The notes beneath the pieces are model-generated. The model was not told the origin of the DNA. It worked only from the letters and a program-made list of their open reading frames with translations, and ran no database searches. This document shows, piece after piece, positions 57,676 to 57,886 of a stretch of 57,886 nucleotides of DNA. Both the position numbers and the translations under genes were made by a program. The stretch lies in NCBI GenBank assembly GCA_023473795.1, contig JAMCYS010000117.1:1-57886 (forward strand), read 5' to 3'. Numbering within the stretch: position 1 is the stretch's first letter; each line of letters opens with the position of its first letter. Source of the DNA: Chloroflexota bacterium (GTDB lineage: Bacteria > Chloroflexota > UBA6077 > FW602-bin22 > JAMCYS01).

Positions 57676-57886
57676 ATGTTAGCGCCCCGTCGTCTACTCC
57701 AACTCGTGGTCGCTATCCTTCTCTTGCTGCCGGTTCTAGCAGGCTGCTCGGCCGGTAGTGCTACCGCCGAGCCCTACAAGATCGGCGCCTTGTTTGCCGT
57801 CACCGGCAACAACTCTCCCCTGGGCACGCCCGAGAAGGAGACGGCCCAATTGCTGGAAGAGCAGATCAATGCCAAAGGCGGCATCA
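57676..57886 (+). CDS. LivK-type branched-chain amino acid ABC binding lipoprotein, 5' part
   Basis: The first 70 residues. A lipoprotein signal MLAPRRLLQLVVAILLLLPV leads to lipobox VLAGC, then the beginning of a type-1 periplasmic binding domain, YKIGALFAVTGNNSPLGTPE with EEQINAKGGI, matching the LivK/peripla_BP_6 family start. GGAGGAG lies upstream. The ligand cannot be told from this fragment. Cut by the window end. Confidence 0.88.
   Translation, partial: MLAPRRLLQLVVAILLLLPVLAGCSAGSATAEPYKIGALFAVTGNNSPLGTPEKETAQLLEEQINAKGGI

Noticed and set aside
1-57886. tRNA, rRNA or CRISPR arrays
   Set aside because: No T-loop-like GTTCGANTC within a cloverleaf, no rRNA-like stretch and no regularly spaced direct repeats were found by eye; the tandem repeat at 29888-33937 is a two-copy gene duplication.

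Overview
The window reads as high-G+C chromosomal DNA from a free-living bacterium, most likely an uncultured Chloroflexota member. The indications are indirect. One is the tandem FPETGK-type repeats fused to a TolB-like propeller. Another is a beta-sandwich tail of the kind found on Chloroflexota membrane glycosyltransferases. There are also many short inverted-repeat elements (TGTCATTCTGAG-type, AGTGCGGACTTCAGTCCGC-type, CACCGCAGAGG-type). No rRNA, tRNA, CRISPR array, transposase or phage gene was found. The placement is inference.

Layout. 1-2789: histidine biosynthesis (3' part of hisD, hisC, then hisB after a repeat-filled gap). 2801-6730: universal stress protein, two RNA-type methyltransferases, and a two-gene unit of a probable selenoprotein (in-frame TGA with a SECIS-like hairpin) plus a metallo-beta-lactamase-fold enzyme. 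6933-15242: DUF192 lipoprotein, gene remnants, small membrane proteins, an S51-like protein with a CysRS-like tail, and a frameshifted SDR epimerase. 15243-22282: TolB-like surface protein, isoprenylcysteine-methyltransferase-like protein, acyltransferase, thioredoxin and SelW-like proteins, a DMT permease, a Gfo/Idh/MocA oxidoreductase and a small coupled gene pair. 22373-26872: LarA-like protein, ACT protein and phenylacetate-CoA ligase in one operon, divergent from a second Lar_N-family gene. 27055-29285: HicAB, a URO-D-family methyltransferase, and a TPP-enzyme remnant ending at a MITE-like element. 29283-36208: a CocE/NonD hydrolase, EpsI, an exosortase and its PEP-CTERM substrate, disrupted by an exact 2,025-bp tandem duplication that builds an in-frame CocE-EpsI chimera. 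36645-41388: a tightly coupled korDABC-sucCD operon (2-oxoglutarate to succinyl-CoA to succinate with reduced ferredoxin and ATP/GTP). 41455-46762: palindrome, P-loop ATPase, terpenoid-cyclase-fold protein, DegV protein and oligopeptide ABC permeases, with the solute-binding lipoprotein at 46896-48566. 48878-53535: a GntR remnant, a lipid-anchored G1 (eqolisin) peptidase, HNH nuclease, nitroreductase and an arabinofuranosidase remnant. 53699-57013: a ferrous-iron locus with a near-consensus promoter and two DtxR boxes, a DtxR regulator carrying two SH3/FeoA-type domains, FeoB, and a FeoC-like protein. 57077-57886: a 48-residue membrane protein and a long structured leader in front of a LivK-type binding lipoprotein cut by the window end.

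The most interesting signals are the probable selenoprotein with its own SECIS hairpin, the tandem duplication inside an exosortase locus, the leader with two mutually exclusive GC-rich hairpins before livK, and the self-contained iron circuit. Many loci carry small indels or truncations next to repeats. The window is therefore either evolving quickly or contains some assembly errors, and raw reads would separate the two.
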